Shown here piece after piece: positions 17,371-26,193 of a stretch of DNA of 64,000 nucleotides. Positions within the stretch are counted from its first letter, which is position 1. The number at the start of each line of letters is the position of its first letter. The notes beneath the pieces are model-generated. The model made no database searches. It saw only the letters and a program-made list of their open reading frames with translations, and was not told the origin of the DNA. The position numbers and the translations under genes were made by a program. The stretch is from positions 2,954,065-3,018,064 of the forward strand of contig NZ_CP026604.1 in NCBI RefSeq assembly GCF_003063625.1. Reading direction: 5' to 3'. Origin of the DNA: Saccharobesus litoralis (GTDB lineage Bacteria > Pseudomonadota > Gammaproteobacteria > Enterobacterales > Alteromonadaceae).

Positions 17371-20283
17371 ATGACAGATTTCGCCTTAGGTCAACGTTGG
17401 ATTAGTGACTCAGAGTCAGATTTAGGGTTGGGTACGGTAGTCGCAATTCAAGGTCGGCGGATTTCCATGCTGTTTCCAGCAACCGGCGAGCAGCGTGAGT
17501 ATGTATCGGATACGGCGCCCTTAACTCGCGTTACCTTTAATAAAGGCGATAAAGTCGATTCGGCTGATGAATGGTCAATTATTGTTGAAGACATTGAAGA
17601 AGCCGATGGCCTGTATATTTACTTTGGTAAAAATGCTGATACAGGGGAAGACGCCTCACTTATCGAAACGCGTATCAATCATCATTTAAAATTAAATAAA
17701 CCACAAGATAGATTATTTACTGGTCAAATTGATCGTAATGATTGGTATGACTTACGTTATCAGTCACGTAAATTCCAATTTAATTATCAAACCAATGATT
17801 TGGTCGGTTTAAACGGCGCGAGAACGTCACTTATTCCGCATCAGTTACATATCGCCAAAGAAGCCGGTCAGCGTTTTGCACCGCGTGTTTTATTGTCAGA
17901 CGAAGTGGGTTTAGGTAAAACCATTGAAGCAGGTATGATTATTCACCAGCAAATCCTGACTGGACGCGCGAGTCGCGTGCTTATTTTGTTACCTGAAACA
18001 CTGCAGTATCAATGGCTAGTTGAAATGCTACGTCGTTTTAACTTGTCGTTTTCTATATTCGATGAAGAGCGTTGTGCTGAATATGCCGAGTCGGGTGAAA
18101 ATCCGTTTGAAACCGAGCAATTGATTATTTGCCCGTTAAAGCTATTGAGTGAGTCTGAACAAAGACAAAAACAAGCCTGTGCCGCCAGTTGGGATTTAGT
18201 CGTAGTCGATGAAGCGCATCATTTAAAATGGTCACCAGAACAACCAAGTGCAGAATATAGTTGTGTTGAACAATTAGCTGCGATTAGCAAAGGCTTGTTA
18301 TTATTAACCGCGACGCCAGACCAACTAGGGCATGAAAGCCATTTTGCTCGTTTACGCTTACTGGATAAAGAACGCTTTTATGACTACGAGTCGTTTGTTA
18401 AAGACGAAGCATCCTTCAAACAAACGGCCGATCTCGCCAAAGCCTTAATTGGTGAGGGCAACTTAGCAGCAGATGATATTAGTCAACTTAACTCGCTTGA
18501 TGCGAACAATGGTGAAATTGAACAAGCATTATTGACCGTCAATAGTCAGGATGCTGAAGAGCGCCTAACTAGCCGCAAGGTGATTTTAGCGAATTTAATT
18601 GACCGCCATGGCACGGGGCGAGTGTTGTTCCGTAATACCCGCGCTTCTGTGCAAGGTTTTCCTCAGCGTCATGTTAACCCTGTTGAACTCGATTACCCAG
18701 AAGAGTATTTGTCATCTACCCGCTGGTGGTTAAATCGTCATCAAGATCAACCTAAAGTGCAAGATGTTGCGGCTTTATTGACCCCTGAATTTGTATATGA
18801 AGCAGAAGGCCATGAAGATCAACCTTGGTGGTTAGTTGATCCACGAGTTGATTGGTTAAGTGAAAAAATTAAGGCTGACAAATCCAATAAGTATTTAGTG
18901 ATTTGTGCCAAGGCGTCGACCGCGTTAACGCTTGAAAAAGCCTTTCGTACTTTACAAGGCATTAACTCAGCAGTATTTCATGAAGGCATGAGCATTATAG
19001 AGCGAGACCGAGCCGCAGCTTGGTTTGCTGATATGGAAGAAGGCTGTCAGGTGTTAATTTGTTCAGAAATAGGTTCTGAAGGGCGTAACTTCCAGTTTGC
19101 TAACCAGTTGGTTTTATTTGATTTACCGCTTAACCCTGATTTATTAGAGCAACGTATTGGTCGTTTAGATCGTATAGGTCAGCGTAACGATATCGATATT
19201 CATATTCCTTACTTTAGTGGCACTGCGTCTGAATCCATGTTCAAGTGGTTGCACCAAGGGATCAATGCGTTTGCCGATACTTGTCCTGCTGGGGTTAATG
19301 TATTTGAGCAGCAAGCGGATGGTTTATTAGATGCATTATTCCAATTAGAGCATGATGATGCGGTTGTTGCGCCATTCATTGATCAAGCGCAAGCGATTAT
19401 TACTGATCTGAATAAACAAATGGAACAAGGCCGCGATATTCTACTCGAGCTTAATTCGAAAGGAACTGACGGCGAAGCCATTGCTGACGCGATTTTAGAA
19501 ATGGATGACGATACCAGTCTTATCGCCTTTATGTTTCAAGTATTTGATGTATATGGAGTGCAGCAAGAGGAAAAAGGTAACCAGTGCTTGGTGGTTAAGC
19601 CAACTGAGCATATGTTAGAGCCGCACTTTCCAGAATTGACCGATGAAGGCATGACGATTAGTTTTGATCGTGAAACCGCGTTAACACGCGATGATGTGCG
19701 CTTTGTTAGCTGGGATCACCCTATGGTGCAAGGTTGCTTTGACATGATTGCCCGTAGTGAAGTGGGTAATAATGCGGTGAGTATTTTACCTAATAAAGCG
19801 CTCCCAGAAGGAACCTTCTTTGTTGAGTTAATGTATGTCGTTGAAACTGCAGCGCCTAAACATTTGCAACCAGGACGTTTTTTACCGCCAACTCCAGTTC
19901 GTTTATTACTGGATAAATCGGGCAATAATTTAGCTGCTAAAGTGGCGTACGAAGGATTTAATAAACAACTTAAGCCGGTAAACAAGCAAACGGCTTCGCA
20001 GTTGGCAACGGCACTGCAAACCGCCGTGCATCAATTAATTGGTGTCGGTGAAGGTATTGCTCAGCAACAAATGCAACAAATTGTTGAGCAAGCGCAAGAA
20101 AGGGTAGAAGTGAAATTGGCTGCTGAATTAAGCCGCTTGCAAAGTTTGCAACAAGTCAACCCAAGCATTCGTGATGTAGAATTGACCGCGTTAGAGCAGC
20201 AACGCGCTGAGCTAAAAGACTATATCGGCCAAGCGGGTGTGCAATTAGATGCAGTGCGCTTAATTGTGGTTAGCCATCAGTAA
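17371..20283 (+). CDS. rapA: RNA polymerase-associated ATPase RapA (HepA)
   Basis: 970 residues, matching E. coli RapA (968). N-terminal Tudor-like domains (ALGQRWISDSESDLGLGTV onward), Swi2/Snf2 ATPase with DEVGLGKT Walker A at about 176-183, DEAHHL box, LLTATPDQLG, and motif VI LEQRIGRLDRIGQ. RapA recycles RNA polymerase stalled after termination. It ends in a long glutamine-rich coiled-coil region. Stands alone, ended by a long palindrome just after the stop. Confidence 0.97.
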   Translation: MTDFALGQRWISDSESDLGLGTVVAIQGRRISMLFPATGEQREYVSDTAPLTRVTFNKGDKVDSADEWSIIVEDIEEADGLYIYFGKNADTGEDASLIETRINHHLKLNKPQDRLFTGQIDRNDWYDLRYQSRKFQFNYQTNDLVGLNGARTSLIPHQLHIAKEAGQRFAPRVLLSDEVGLGKTIEAGMIIHQQILTGRASRVLILLPETLQYQWLVEMLRRFNLSFSIFDEERCAEYAESGENPFETEQLIICPLKLLSESEQRQKQACAASWDLVVVDEAHHLKWSPEQPSAEYSCVEQLAAISKGLLLLTATPDQLGHESHFARLRLLDKERFYDYESFVKDEASFKQTADLAKALIGEGNLAADDISQLNSLDANNGEIEQALLTVNSQDAEERLTSRKVILANLIDRHGTGRVLFRNTRASVQGFPQRHVNPVELDYPEEYLSSTRWWLNRHQDQPKVQDVAALLTPEFVYEAEGHEDQPWWLVDPRVDWLSEKIKADKSNKYLVICAKASTALTLEKAFRTLQGINSAVFHEGMSIIERDRAAAWFADMEEGCQVLICSEIGSEGRNFQFANQLVLFDLPLNPDLLEQRIGRLDRIGQRNDIDIHIPYFSGTASESMFKWLHQGINAFADTCPAGVNVFEQQADGLLDALFQLEHDDAVVAPFIDQAQAIITDLNKQMEQGRDILLELNSKGTDGEAIADAILEMDDDTSLIAFMFQVFDVYGVQQEEKGNQCLVVKPTEHMLEPHFPELTDEGMTISFDRETALTRDDVRFVSWDHPMVQGCFDMIARSEVGNNAVSILPNKALPEGTFFVELMYVVETAAPKHLQPGRFLPPTPVRLLLDKSGNNLAAKVAYEGFNKQLKPVNKQTASQLATALQTAVHQLIGVGEGIAQQQMQQIVEQAQERVEVKLAAELSRLQSLQQVNPSIRDVELTALEQQRAELKDYIGQAGVQLDAVRLIVVSHQ

Positions 20284-20295
20284 GTTTGTCGTGGG

Positions 20296-20336
20296 TGAGC
20301 ATTTATGCTTACATTGCTTGTAAGCATAAATGCTCA
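20296..20336. repeat. Perfect 18-bp hairpin after rapA, palindromic repeat family
   Basis: TGAGCATTTATGCTTACA (20296-20313) pairs perfectly with 20319-20336, 5-nt loop. No T-run follows on either strand, so it is not a classic terminator although it lies between convergent genes. Its first 26 bases (from 20291) nearly match a segment at 36722-36747; see findings. Confidence 0.75.
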
Positions 20337-20346
20337 TTTACAGAAA

Positions 20347-20640
20347 CTATTTTTTCGCCGCTTGAATCGCTTCAAATTTTGCAAGCTGTTCAGGGGTTGC
20401 GGGTAACTGATGGTTGGCCTTCCATTCACTGTAAGGCATACCATAGACCAACTCACGCGCCGCATCGGCATCGACTTCTTGACCTAATTTCTCGGCTTCG
20501 GCAACGTACCACTTAGATAAGCAATTACGGCAAAAACCAGCAAGGTTCATGAGTTCAATATTTTGCACATCTTTGCGGCTATCTAAGTGCGCTAATAAAC
20601 GACGAAATACCGCCGCTTCAATTTTATCGTTTTGTTCCAT
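20347..20640 (-). CDS. DUF1244 family protein
   Basis: 97 residues, the full length of DUF1244. Conserved features: AAVFRRLLAHLD near the N-terminus, the MNLAGFCRNCLSKWY motif with two cysteines (C-x2-C), and ARELVYGMPYSEWK. The domain is mostly helical and widespread in proteobacteria with no established function; the paired cysteines suggest metal binding. Convergent with rapA across the palindrome, apparently monocistronic. Confidence 0.88.
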   Translation of the reverse strand: MEQNDKIEAAVFRRLLAHLDSRKDVQNIELMNLAGFCRNCLSKWYVAEAEKLGQEVDADAARELVYGMPYSEWKANHQLPATPEQLAKFEAIQAAKK

Positions 20641-20762
20641 TATAAAAATACCTCGAAAAAGCGTTCTAGTTTTGCTTAAAGCCGTATTGGCAATAGAAAG
20701 TGCAATCTAGATCAATAGAATAATTTACTCGACAAGTATACTGCGCTTTATCAAAGGAGATA

Positions 20763-20938
20763 AATAGTCTTCTCGCTCAGATTTTATGGTTCATTGTCAG
20801 CGCTTACTCTCGACTTTGGCTCCTGCGTCGTCCTAACACCTAAATCCCTTTAGGCGACCGCAATCACATAATAGAGCATATGCTCATGGGGTCTCGAAGC
20901 TTGACGGCTTCCCCTAAAACCCGATCGCTTTGACTATA
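20763..20938 (+). mobile_element. MITE-like element, copy A (176 bp)
   Basis: Begins AATAGTC (the other copies begin TATAGTC) and ends GACTATA. The ends form imperfect inverted repeats of about 27 bp. Inside are CCTAAA-TCCC-TTTAGG and the perfect palindrome GAGCATATGCTC. No coding capacity. It has the same length as copy D, with about 12 differences by eye, in the same orientation. Lies between DUF1244 and the moaA leader. Confidence 0.8.
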
Positions 20939-21017
20939 AATAGACTTAACAATTGCACAGATGAAATATCTGGCGAATAGGGGTACAATAATAGCCGCTT
21001 AGCAATGTTGCTATGCG

Positions 21018-21182
21018 ATAACTCCGAGCTTGATTGTCTACCACAACTAAAAGTTGTAATGAGAGTTAAGCCGAAAACGTCTTGTAGTTGTCTCGTATTA
21101 TAAAAACTGAGCGAGAGGGTTAAAGGATGTTTTCCAGGGTGATGAAAGAAATGCCATCACCTCCCGTATTTGGAAAGGTGTT
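21018..21182 (+). ncRNA. Moco riboswitch (molybdenum cofactor RNA motif) upstream of moaA
   Basis: The leader begins GATAACTCCGAGC and ends with CACCTCCCGTATTTGGAAAGG, both typical of the Moco RNA motif known upstream of E. coli moaA. Nested pairings are visible: TTTCCA (21131-21136) with TGGAAA (21171-21176), and GGTGATG (21138-21144) with CATCACC (21155-21161). The final AAGG lies about 12 bases before the moaA ATG, so ligand binding could hide the ribosome site. Boundaries are approximate. Confidence 0.85.
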
Positions 21183-21190
21183 AACAGAGA

Positions 21191-22165
21191 ATGCTTACTG
21201 ATAACTTTCAACGAAAATTTCGTTATTTAAGGTTATCTATCACTGATGTTTGCAATTTTAAGTGCGAATATTGTCTGCCTGATGGCTACCAATGTGATAG
21301 TGACCGAGACTTTTTGACATTAGACGAGATCCGTCGCCTTGTTGCTGGCTTTGCGGCAACCGGTGTGAGTAAAATTCGTTTAACTGGTGGTGAACCCGCC
21401 TTACGTAAAGACCTACCTGAGATTATCCGCGCCGTTAAACAAACGCCGGGTATCGAAACCGTTGCCTTAACCACTAATGGCTATAACCTGACGAAAAAGA
21501 TTGAACAATGGGCGGATGCCGGTTTAGATGCCCTTAATGTGTCAATAGATAGCTTACGCCCAGAAGTATTTCAGCAAATAACCGGTTTTGACAAACTGAA
21601 TGAAATATTTCGTGGCTTAGAAATGGCAGAAGAGTTGGGTATTAAAACCATTAAGGTTAACTCAGTTTTGTTAAAAGGTTTTAATCATAATCAGCTTGCG
21701 GAATTTATGGCTTGGGTTAAAAACCGCAAGGTGACCATGCGCTTTATTGAGTTGATGCAGACAGGTGACAACCAAGAGTATTTTGCCAAACGTCATGTCA
21801 GTGGTGACGGTATTAAGCAAACCTTGTTACAACAAGGCTGGATTGAAAAAATTAAACACAAAAACGCCGGCCCAGCCCAAGAGTTTAGTCATTCTGACTA
21901 TCAGGGCAATATTGGTTTAATTATGCCTTACAGCAAAGATTTTTGTGACAGCTGTAACCGTTTGCGTATTAGTGCATTAGGTAAATTGCATTTATGCTTA
22001 TTTGCTGAGCAAGGTTACAGTGTTCGTGAATGGCTACAAAGCGACGAACAGCTAGATGAGTTAGTGGCTCAGTTATATCGCTTGCTTGATGATAAAACAG
22101 CTAGTCATGATCTACATAATCAAAATACCGGAGCGACTACGCATTTAGCTATGCTTGGTGGCTAA
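21191..22165 (+). CDS. moaA: GTP 3',8-cyclase MoaA (molybdenum cofactor biosynthesis)
   Basis: 324 residues. A radical SAM enzyme that starts molybdopterin synthesis from GTP. The radical SAM cluster is Cys21, Cys25 and Cys28 in CNFKCEYC; the second cluster is formed by FCDSCNRLR plus the Cys in LHLCLF; the conserved C-terminal Gly-Gly is present (MLGG). LTGGEP follows the SAM motif. It stands alone here without moaBCDE, but behind a Moco-sensing leader. The nap molybdoenzyme operon is 11 kb downstream. Confidence 0.96.
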   Translation: MLTDNFQRKFRYLRLSITDVCNFKCEYCLPDGYQCDSDRDFLTLDEIRRLVAGFAATGVSKIRLTGGEPALRKDLPEIIRAVKQTPGIETVALTTNGYNLTKKIEQWADAGLDALNVSIDSLRPEVFQQITGFDKLNEIFRGLEMAEELGIKTIKVNSVLLKGFNHNQLAEFMAWVKNRKVTMRFIELMQTGDNQEYFAKRHVSGDGIKQTLLQQGWIEKIKHKNAGPAQEFSHSDYQGNIGLIMPYSKDFCDSCNRLRISALGKLHLCLFAEQGYSVREWLQSDEQLDELVAQLYRLLDDKTASHDLHNQNTGATTHLAMLGG

Positions 22166-22247
22166 TTTAGCAAGTGGTTATCAATTCAACCGTTCAAAAC
22201 GTTTGAGTTATTAATATAAACCCTCACTACCTTTGCAATATTCCAAT

Positions 22248-22275
22248 AAAAAAGCCGACTTACGTCGGCTTTTTT
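22248..22275. terminator. Bidirectional terminator between moaA and deaD
   Basis: GCCGAC (22254-22259), loop TTAC, GTCGGC (22264-22269), with A-run before and T-run after, serving both strands. A second perfect 11-bp hairpin (22284-22294 with 22300-22310) lies on the deaD side. Confidence 0.88.
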
Positions 22276-22320
22276 ATTGTATTTAAAGATAAGCTAAAGG
22301 CTTATCTTTAAGCAATCAAC

Positions 22321-24192
22321 TTAGAACGAAGGACGACCACGACCGCTGCGATCACTGCGGTTACCGTCATCGCTGAAACGACGCTCGCGATTCACAGCAA
22401 ATTCACGGTTGCCTTGTGGCTTTTTGCTTTTACGCTCGAAGCTACGACGGTTACCACGATCATCATCACTACCACCTTTGTTACCTTTTACTAACTGAGG
22501 TGAGATCTTACGCTTGCGGATAAATACGGTTTGTAACTTATCAAACTGCGCAGATGGCATACCTTTAGGTAAATCAACATGGGCATGGTTGCCGTATAAG
22601 TTAATTTGACCAATGTTTGACGAATCAAGGTTGATTTCGTTGGCAACAGCACCGACGATATCACCTGGGCGTACACCGTGGTCACGTCCCACTTCAAAGC
22701 GGTAGGTATCAAAGTCAGCATTGTCACGACGTTGACGGTTGCCACGCTCACCATCGCGGCCACGACCACGACCTTCGCGGCGACCATCACGCTCTCGACC
22801 GCCAAATTCACGACGGCCATCGCGTCCATCACGACCGCCACGGTCATTACGCTCACGTTCAACCGGATCGGCTTTCGGGAATAAAGGTAATTTGAATTGA
22901 CGTTCAAATAACATGGCAGTTGCTAGCTCTTCTACAGATAAACCAGTTTCTTCAGCCATTTTAGCGACAACTTCTTGGAATTTCTCTAATTCTTTACCTT
23001 CAACAACCGCTTGTAACTGTTCTTGAGTGCGCTGAATGCGTGATGCACCTAGCTCTTCGGCTGATGGCATATTGAATTGTTCAATTTTACCTTCAGTTGC
23101 GCGCTCTAAGCGGAACAAGCTACGCATTTCACGGCCTGTTGCGAAAAGGATAGCTTCACCTTCACGACCAGCACGGCCAGTACGACCAATACGGTGTACG
23201 TAAGACTCTGAATCATGCGGTAAGTCATAGTTAATAACGTGCGAGATACGCGGAACGTCAAGACCACGAGCAACAACGTCTGTGGCAATCAAAATCGAAA
23301 TACGACCATTTTTTAATTGGTCAACAATACGCTCACGATCTTGTTGTTGCATATCACCATTAAGTGCAGCTGCAGGGAAGCCTTTGCTGACTAAATGTTC
23401 CGCTAATACAATAGTATCATTACGGGTACGTACGAAAACGATCATCGCATCGTAATCAACCGTTTCGGCAATGCGCTCTAAACCGGTTGTTTTGCCTATA
23501 CGGCTAACACGCCAAGCTTTTTGGGTAATGTTAGGCTTAGCGGCTTTAACGACAGGGATCTTAACGTGTACAGGATCTTTTAAGAACTGCTTAGTAATTT
23601 TACGAATAGGTGCAGGCATAGTTGCCGAGAAAAACGCCATTTGGGTATCTTCTGGTAACTTTTCAAGGATCCACTCAATGTCTTCTAAAAAGCCCATGTT
23701 TAGCATTTCGTCAGCTTCATCGAGAACACAGGCACGTAAGCTGTCCATTTTTAGACGCCCTTTGGCAATGTGATCCATCATACGACCTGGTGTACCGACG
23801 ACAATTTGCGGACCGCGCTTTAAGTCTTTAAGTTGAGGTGTATAAGATTGGCCACCATAAACAGTAGCGACAAATAAGCCTTTGATCTTTTTCGCGAAAT
23901 CAGTGATTGCTTCAGCTACCTGAATAGCAAGCTCACGAGTTGGGCAGACAACTAACATTTGCGGTTCGCGTACGCTAGCATCAATACGAGATAACAAAGG
24001 TAAACCGAATGCAGCGGTTTTACCTGTACCTGTTTGTGCTTCACCTAAAACGTCATGGCCTTCTAATAATGCAGGAATGGATTTAGCTTGGATTGGGGTT
24101 GGTTCAACGTAACCCATTTCAGTAATTGCAGCTAAAATTTCGTCAGCAAGGCCAAGCTCGTCAAAGCGAACCGAAGTAGTAGTATCAGTCAT
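22321..24192 (-). CDS. deaD: ATP-dependent DEAD-box RNA helicase DeaD/CsdA
   Basis: 623 residues, close to E. coli DeaD (629). Q motif region FDELGLADEIL, Walker A AQTGTGKT, DEADEML, SAT, and motif VI YVHRIGRTGRAGR are all present. After the helicase core come a dimerisation/RNA-binding region, an RGG-rich stretch (about 455-490), the DbpA-like RNA-binding domain and a basic Arg/Gly tail. It assists ribosome assembly and mRNA decay in the cold. The long leader on its upstream side fits cold-regulated csdA mRNAs. Confidence 0.95.
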   Translation of the reverse strand: MTDTTTSVRFDELGLADEILAAITEMGYVEPTPIQAKSIPALLEGHDVLGEAQTGTGKTAAFGLPLLSRIDASVREPQMLVVCPTRELAIQVAEAITDFAKKIKGLFVATVYGGQSYTPQLKDLKRGPQIVVGTPGRMMDHIAKGRLKMDSLRACVLDEADEMLNMGFLEDIEWILEKLPEDTQMAFFSATMPAPIRKITKQFLKDPVHVKIPVVKAAKPNITQKAWRVSRIGKTTGLERIAETVDYDAMIVFVRTRNDTIVLAEHLVSKGFPAAALNGDMQQQDRERIVDQLKNGRISILIATDVVARGLDVPRISHVINYDLPHDSESYVHRIGRTGRAGREGEAILFATGREMRSLFRLERATEGKIEQFNMPSAEELGASRIQRTQEQLQAVVEGKELEKFQEVVAKMAEETGLSVEELATAMLFERQFKLPLFPKADPVERERNDRGGRDGRDGRREFGGRERDGRREGRGRGRDGERGNRQRRDNADFDTYRFEVGRDHGVRPGDIVGAVANEINLDSSNIGQINLYGNHAHVDLPKGMPSAQFDKLQTVFIRKRKISPQLVKGNKGGSDDDRGNRRSFERKSKKPQGNREFAVNRERRFSDDGNRSDRSGRGRPSF

Positions 24193-24564
24193 TTATTCTC
24201 TCTTTTAGATACGCAAGACAACAACAGCCCGTCTCGATTGCAAGCAATCAAGGCGCAGATATTCTAGTCTTGTCATGTTGCCTGCCTTCTAATGGCAGGA
24301 TCAGAAATGAGGTTCAAGAACCTGTGTAAGACTTCCCATTGATTAGCAGTACCTTAATATGTACTGTTGTTGGCGCACATTAAATGTGGCTCATCTCAGT
24401 CTTAGTTTGGCAAATGGTAATTGCGTTTGGCAGAATTTTCATGCTGCGGTAGGCGCTTTAAACCTCGGTTTATAATGTCTCTATGAGACTGCAGCATTCG
24501 GGCTGCTAACCGACTATGGCTTAAAATGGCTCAGAGCGAGCGTCCCCCAGCACTTGTCGGAATG
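24193..24564 (-). promoter_or_regulatory. Long 5' leader of deaD
   Basis: About 370 bases between the predicted start of transcription near 24564 and the deaD ATG. Several local hairpins are visible, such as CCTGCC-TTCTAAT-GGCAGG. E. coli csdA also has a long leader involved in cold-shock control. No ORF with a ribosome site was seen in it. Confidence 0.6.
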
Positions 24565-24570
24565 GCGCGC

Positions 24571-24598
24571 ATAATACAGTAATTGTATTAAAGTGCAA
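24571..24598 (-). promoter_or_regulatory. deaD promoter
   Basis: On the minus strand TTGCAC (24593-24598), 16-bp spacer, TATTAT (24571-24576) preceded by TG. Predicted start near 24564, about 370 bases upstream of deaD. Confidence 0.65.
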
Positions 24599-24694
24599 GC
24601 GGTTGGTGAAAAAATAGACTGAAATGTTACAAAATAAAGAGCCACTTTTTAAATATTAAGTGGCTTACTGCGGTTTTTGAACAAACGACAGGTC

Positions 24695-25357
24695 TTAGGC
24701 GTTCGGCTTATTAACGATATAACTATCTTGCTTGGCAAAATAATCGATAAATAAGCTGTCAAAATCTGCCACTACCGATTGGGTAACCGAATCCAATGCC
24801 ATGTACTGCTCAGACAAAGCCTGCAATTTAGGATAATTCGCTAAAATATTAATACCTTTTTGCTTTTGCAAAATAGCGAAACGATGGAAAAAAGGTGCAA
24901 GGGAAGAGTCTACTAGGCTGAAGTCGTCACCATTAAAAAATCCCTGCTCTGGGACTTGCGCTTCTAAACGAGTCAGTTTGCTATGCAGTGCGGTTTGCTG
25001 TTTATCTTCCTCAGCTGCGTTTGTGGCGTTAAGCCACGTATACTGATTCATTAAACATTGGCTGGTGTATTCTATCCAAGCTCGATCTTTGGCTTTGTTG
25101 ATTGGTTCATAAGGCATTAATGTCGGCGGTGTGATCTCGTCAAGAAATTCGTTAATCACGGCTGATTCAAACAATACCTCGTCGCCATATTTCAATACAG
25201 GTACTTTGCCAAGTGGTGACATGGCTAAAAACCAGTCCGGTTTATCGGCCAGATCGATATAAGTAATGGCAAATTCAATGTTCTTCTGTTTAAGCGTAAT
25301 AACTGAGCGTTGAACAAAAGGGCACAATTTAAAACTAACAAGTTCAATGGGTAACAC
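24695..25357 (-). CDS. Glutathione S-transferase family protein
   Basis: 220 residues. N-terminal thioredoxin-like domain with CPFVQR (Cys12 as potential catalytic residue), NIEFAITYIDLADKPDWF, the cis-proline KVPVL and the glutathione-binding ESAVINEFLDE; then an all-helical C-terminal domain. The pattern suits omega/beta-like or SspA-related GSTs. SspA itself is unlikely because sspB and rpsI are not neighbours. Substrate unknown. Flanked by deaD on one side and MITE copy B on the other. Confidence 0.85.
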   Translation of the reverse strand: MLPIELVSFKLCPFVQRSVITLKQKNIEFAITYIDLADKPDWFLAMSPLGKVPVLKYGDEVLFESAVINEFLDEITPPTLMPYEPINKAKDRAWIEYTSQCLMNQYTWLNATNAAEEDKQQTALHSKLTRLEAQVPEQGFFNGDDFSLVDSSLAPFFHRFAILQKQKGINILANYPKLQALSEQYMALDSVTQSVVADFDSLFIDYFAKQDSYIVNKPNA

Positions 25358-25394
25358 AGGATGTCCTTAATTTATGTTAATGTGGATATAAGTT

Positions 25395-25523
25395 TATAGT
25401 CAAAGCGATCAGGTTTTAGGGGAAGCCGTCAAGCTTCGAGACCCCATGAGCATATGCTCTACTATGTGATTGGGGCGAGTAAGCGCTGACAATGAACCAT
25501 AAGACCTGAGCGAGAAGACTATA
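25395..25523 (-). mobile_element. MITE-like element, copy B (129 bp, internally deleted)
   Basis: Begins TATAGTC, ends GACTATA, inverted relative to copy A. It keeps both ends and the GAGCATATGCTC palindrome but lacks roughly 47 bp between GATTGGGG and the GAGTAAGCGC stretch, relative to copies A and D. Lies between the GST gene and greB. Confidence 0.8.
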
Positions 25524-25590
25524 TTATGAGGCTGAAGTTAAGGATCCCAATGCTATCTAAAGTGCCTGATTGTTAAACGGTCGAGCGTGT

Positions 25591-26064
25591 TTATTTGTAG
25601 CGAATTGCATTAACGTAATAAACTTTGTCGCCGTCAGGTGTTTTAACTAACACTTCATCATCCACTTGCTTGCCAATTAATGCGCGTGCCATTGGTGAGT
25701 CTATGCTAATAAAACCTTGCTTGGGATCAAACTCATCTGAGCCAACCAAGCGATAACAATATTGGTTTTCATCATCGTCTTCTAAATCAACCCAAGCGCC
25801 AAAATAGACTTTGCCTTCTTGCTGAGGGTTGGGGTACACCACTTGCAGTTCGTCTAAGCGCTTAGTTAAATAACGCACGCGACGGTCTATTTCACGTAGT
25901 CGTTTTTTGCCATAAATGTATTCGGCATTTTCACTGCGGTCGCCTAGTGCTGCTGCTTCAGAGACAGATTGGGTCACTTTTGGGCGCTCTTCTTTCCAGA
26001 GGTATCTTAGCTCCCGTTCTAATACGTCCCACCCTTCACGTGTGATGTGATTACTGCGCGCCAT
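25591..26064 (-). CDS. greB: Transcription elongation factor GreB
   Basis: 157 residues. N-terminal coiled coil (ITREGWDVLERELRYLWKEERP onward) with the acidic tip LGDRSENAEY that reaches the RNA polymerase active site; C-terminal FKBP-like domain with SPMARALIGKQVDDEV. Length and the basic surface segment KKRLREIDRR separate GreB from GreA. It rescues backtracked polymerase by stimulating transcript cleavage. Divergent from tex, a common arrangement in gammaproteobacteria. Confidence 0.95.
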   Translation of the reverse strand: MARSNHITREGWDVLERELRYLWKEERPKVTQSVSEAAALGDRSENAEYIYGKKRLREIDRRVRYLTKRLDELQVVYPNPQQEGKVYFGAWVDLEDDDENQYCYRLVGSDEFDPKQGFISIDSPMARALIGKQVDDEVLVKTPDGDKVYYVNAIRYK

Positions 26065-26193
26065 TTTTCCTCGTTTTTCCGGTTTTCTGCTCTAGAATTA
26101 TTACCAATCGTCCATATATACGATGGATTATCGATAAAATCCAGTTTAGCTGTCCGACAAAGACGTGGATAGCATTAGCTACAGGACACATGT

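Larger units (their letters stand above)
20641..21190. other. Long intergenic region upstream of moaA
   Basis: About 550 bases: the DUF1244 promoter side, MITE-like copy A (20763-20938), then the moaA promoter area and Moco riboswitch. TACAAT at 20984-20989 could be the moaA -10 box, but no matching -35 box is clear. Confidence 0.6.

Noticed and set aside
22678-22884. Plus-strand Thr/Ile-rich reading frame opposite deaD
   Set aside because: Antisense shadow of the Arg/Gly-rich region of deaD; repetitive codons produce a false long frame.
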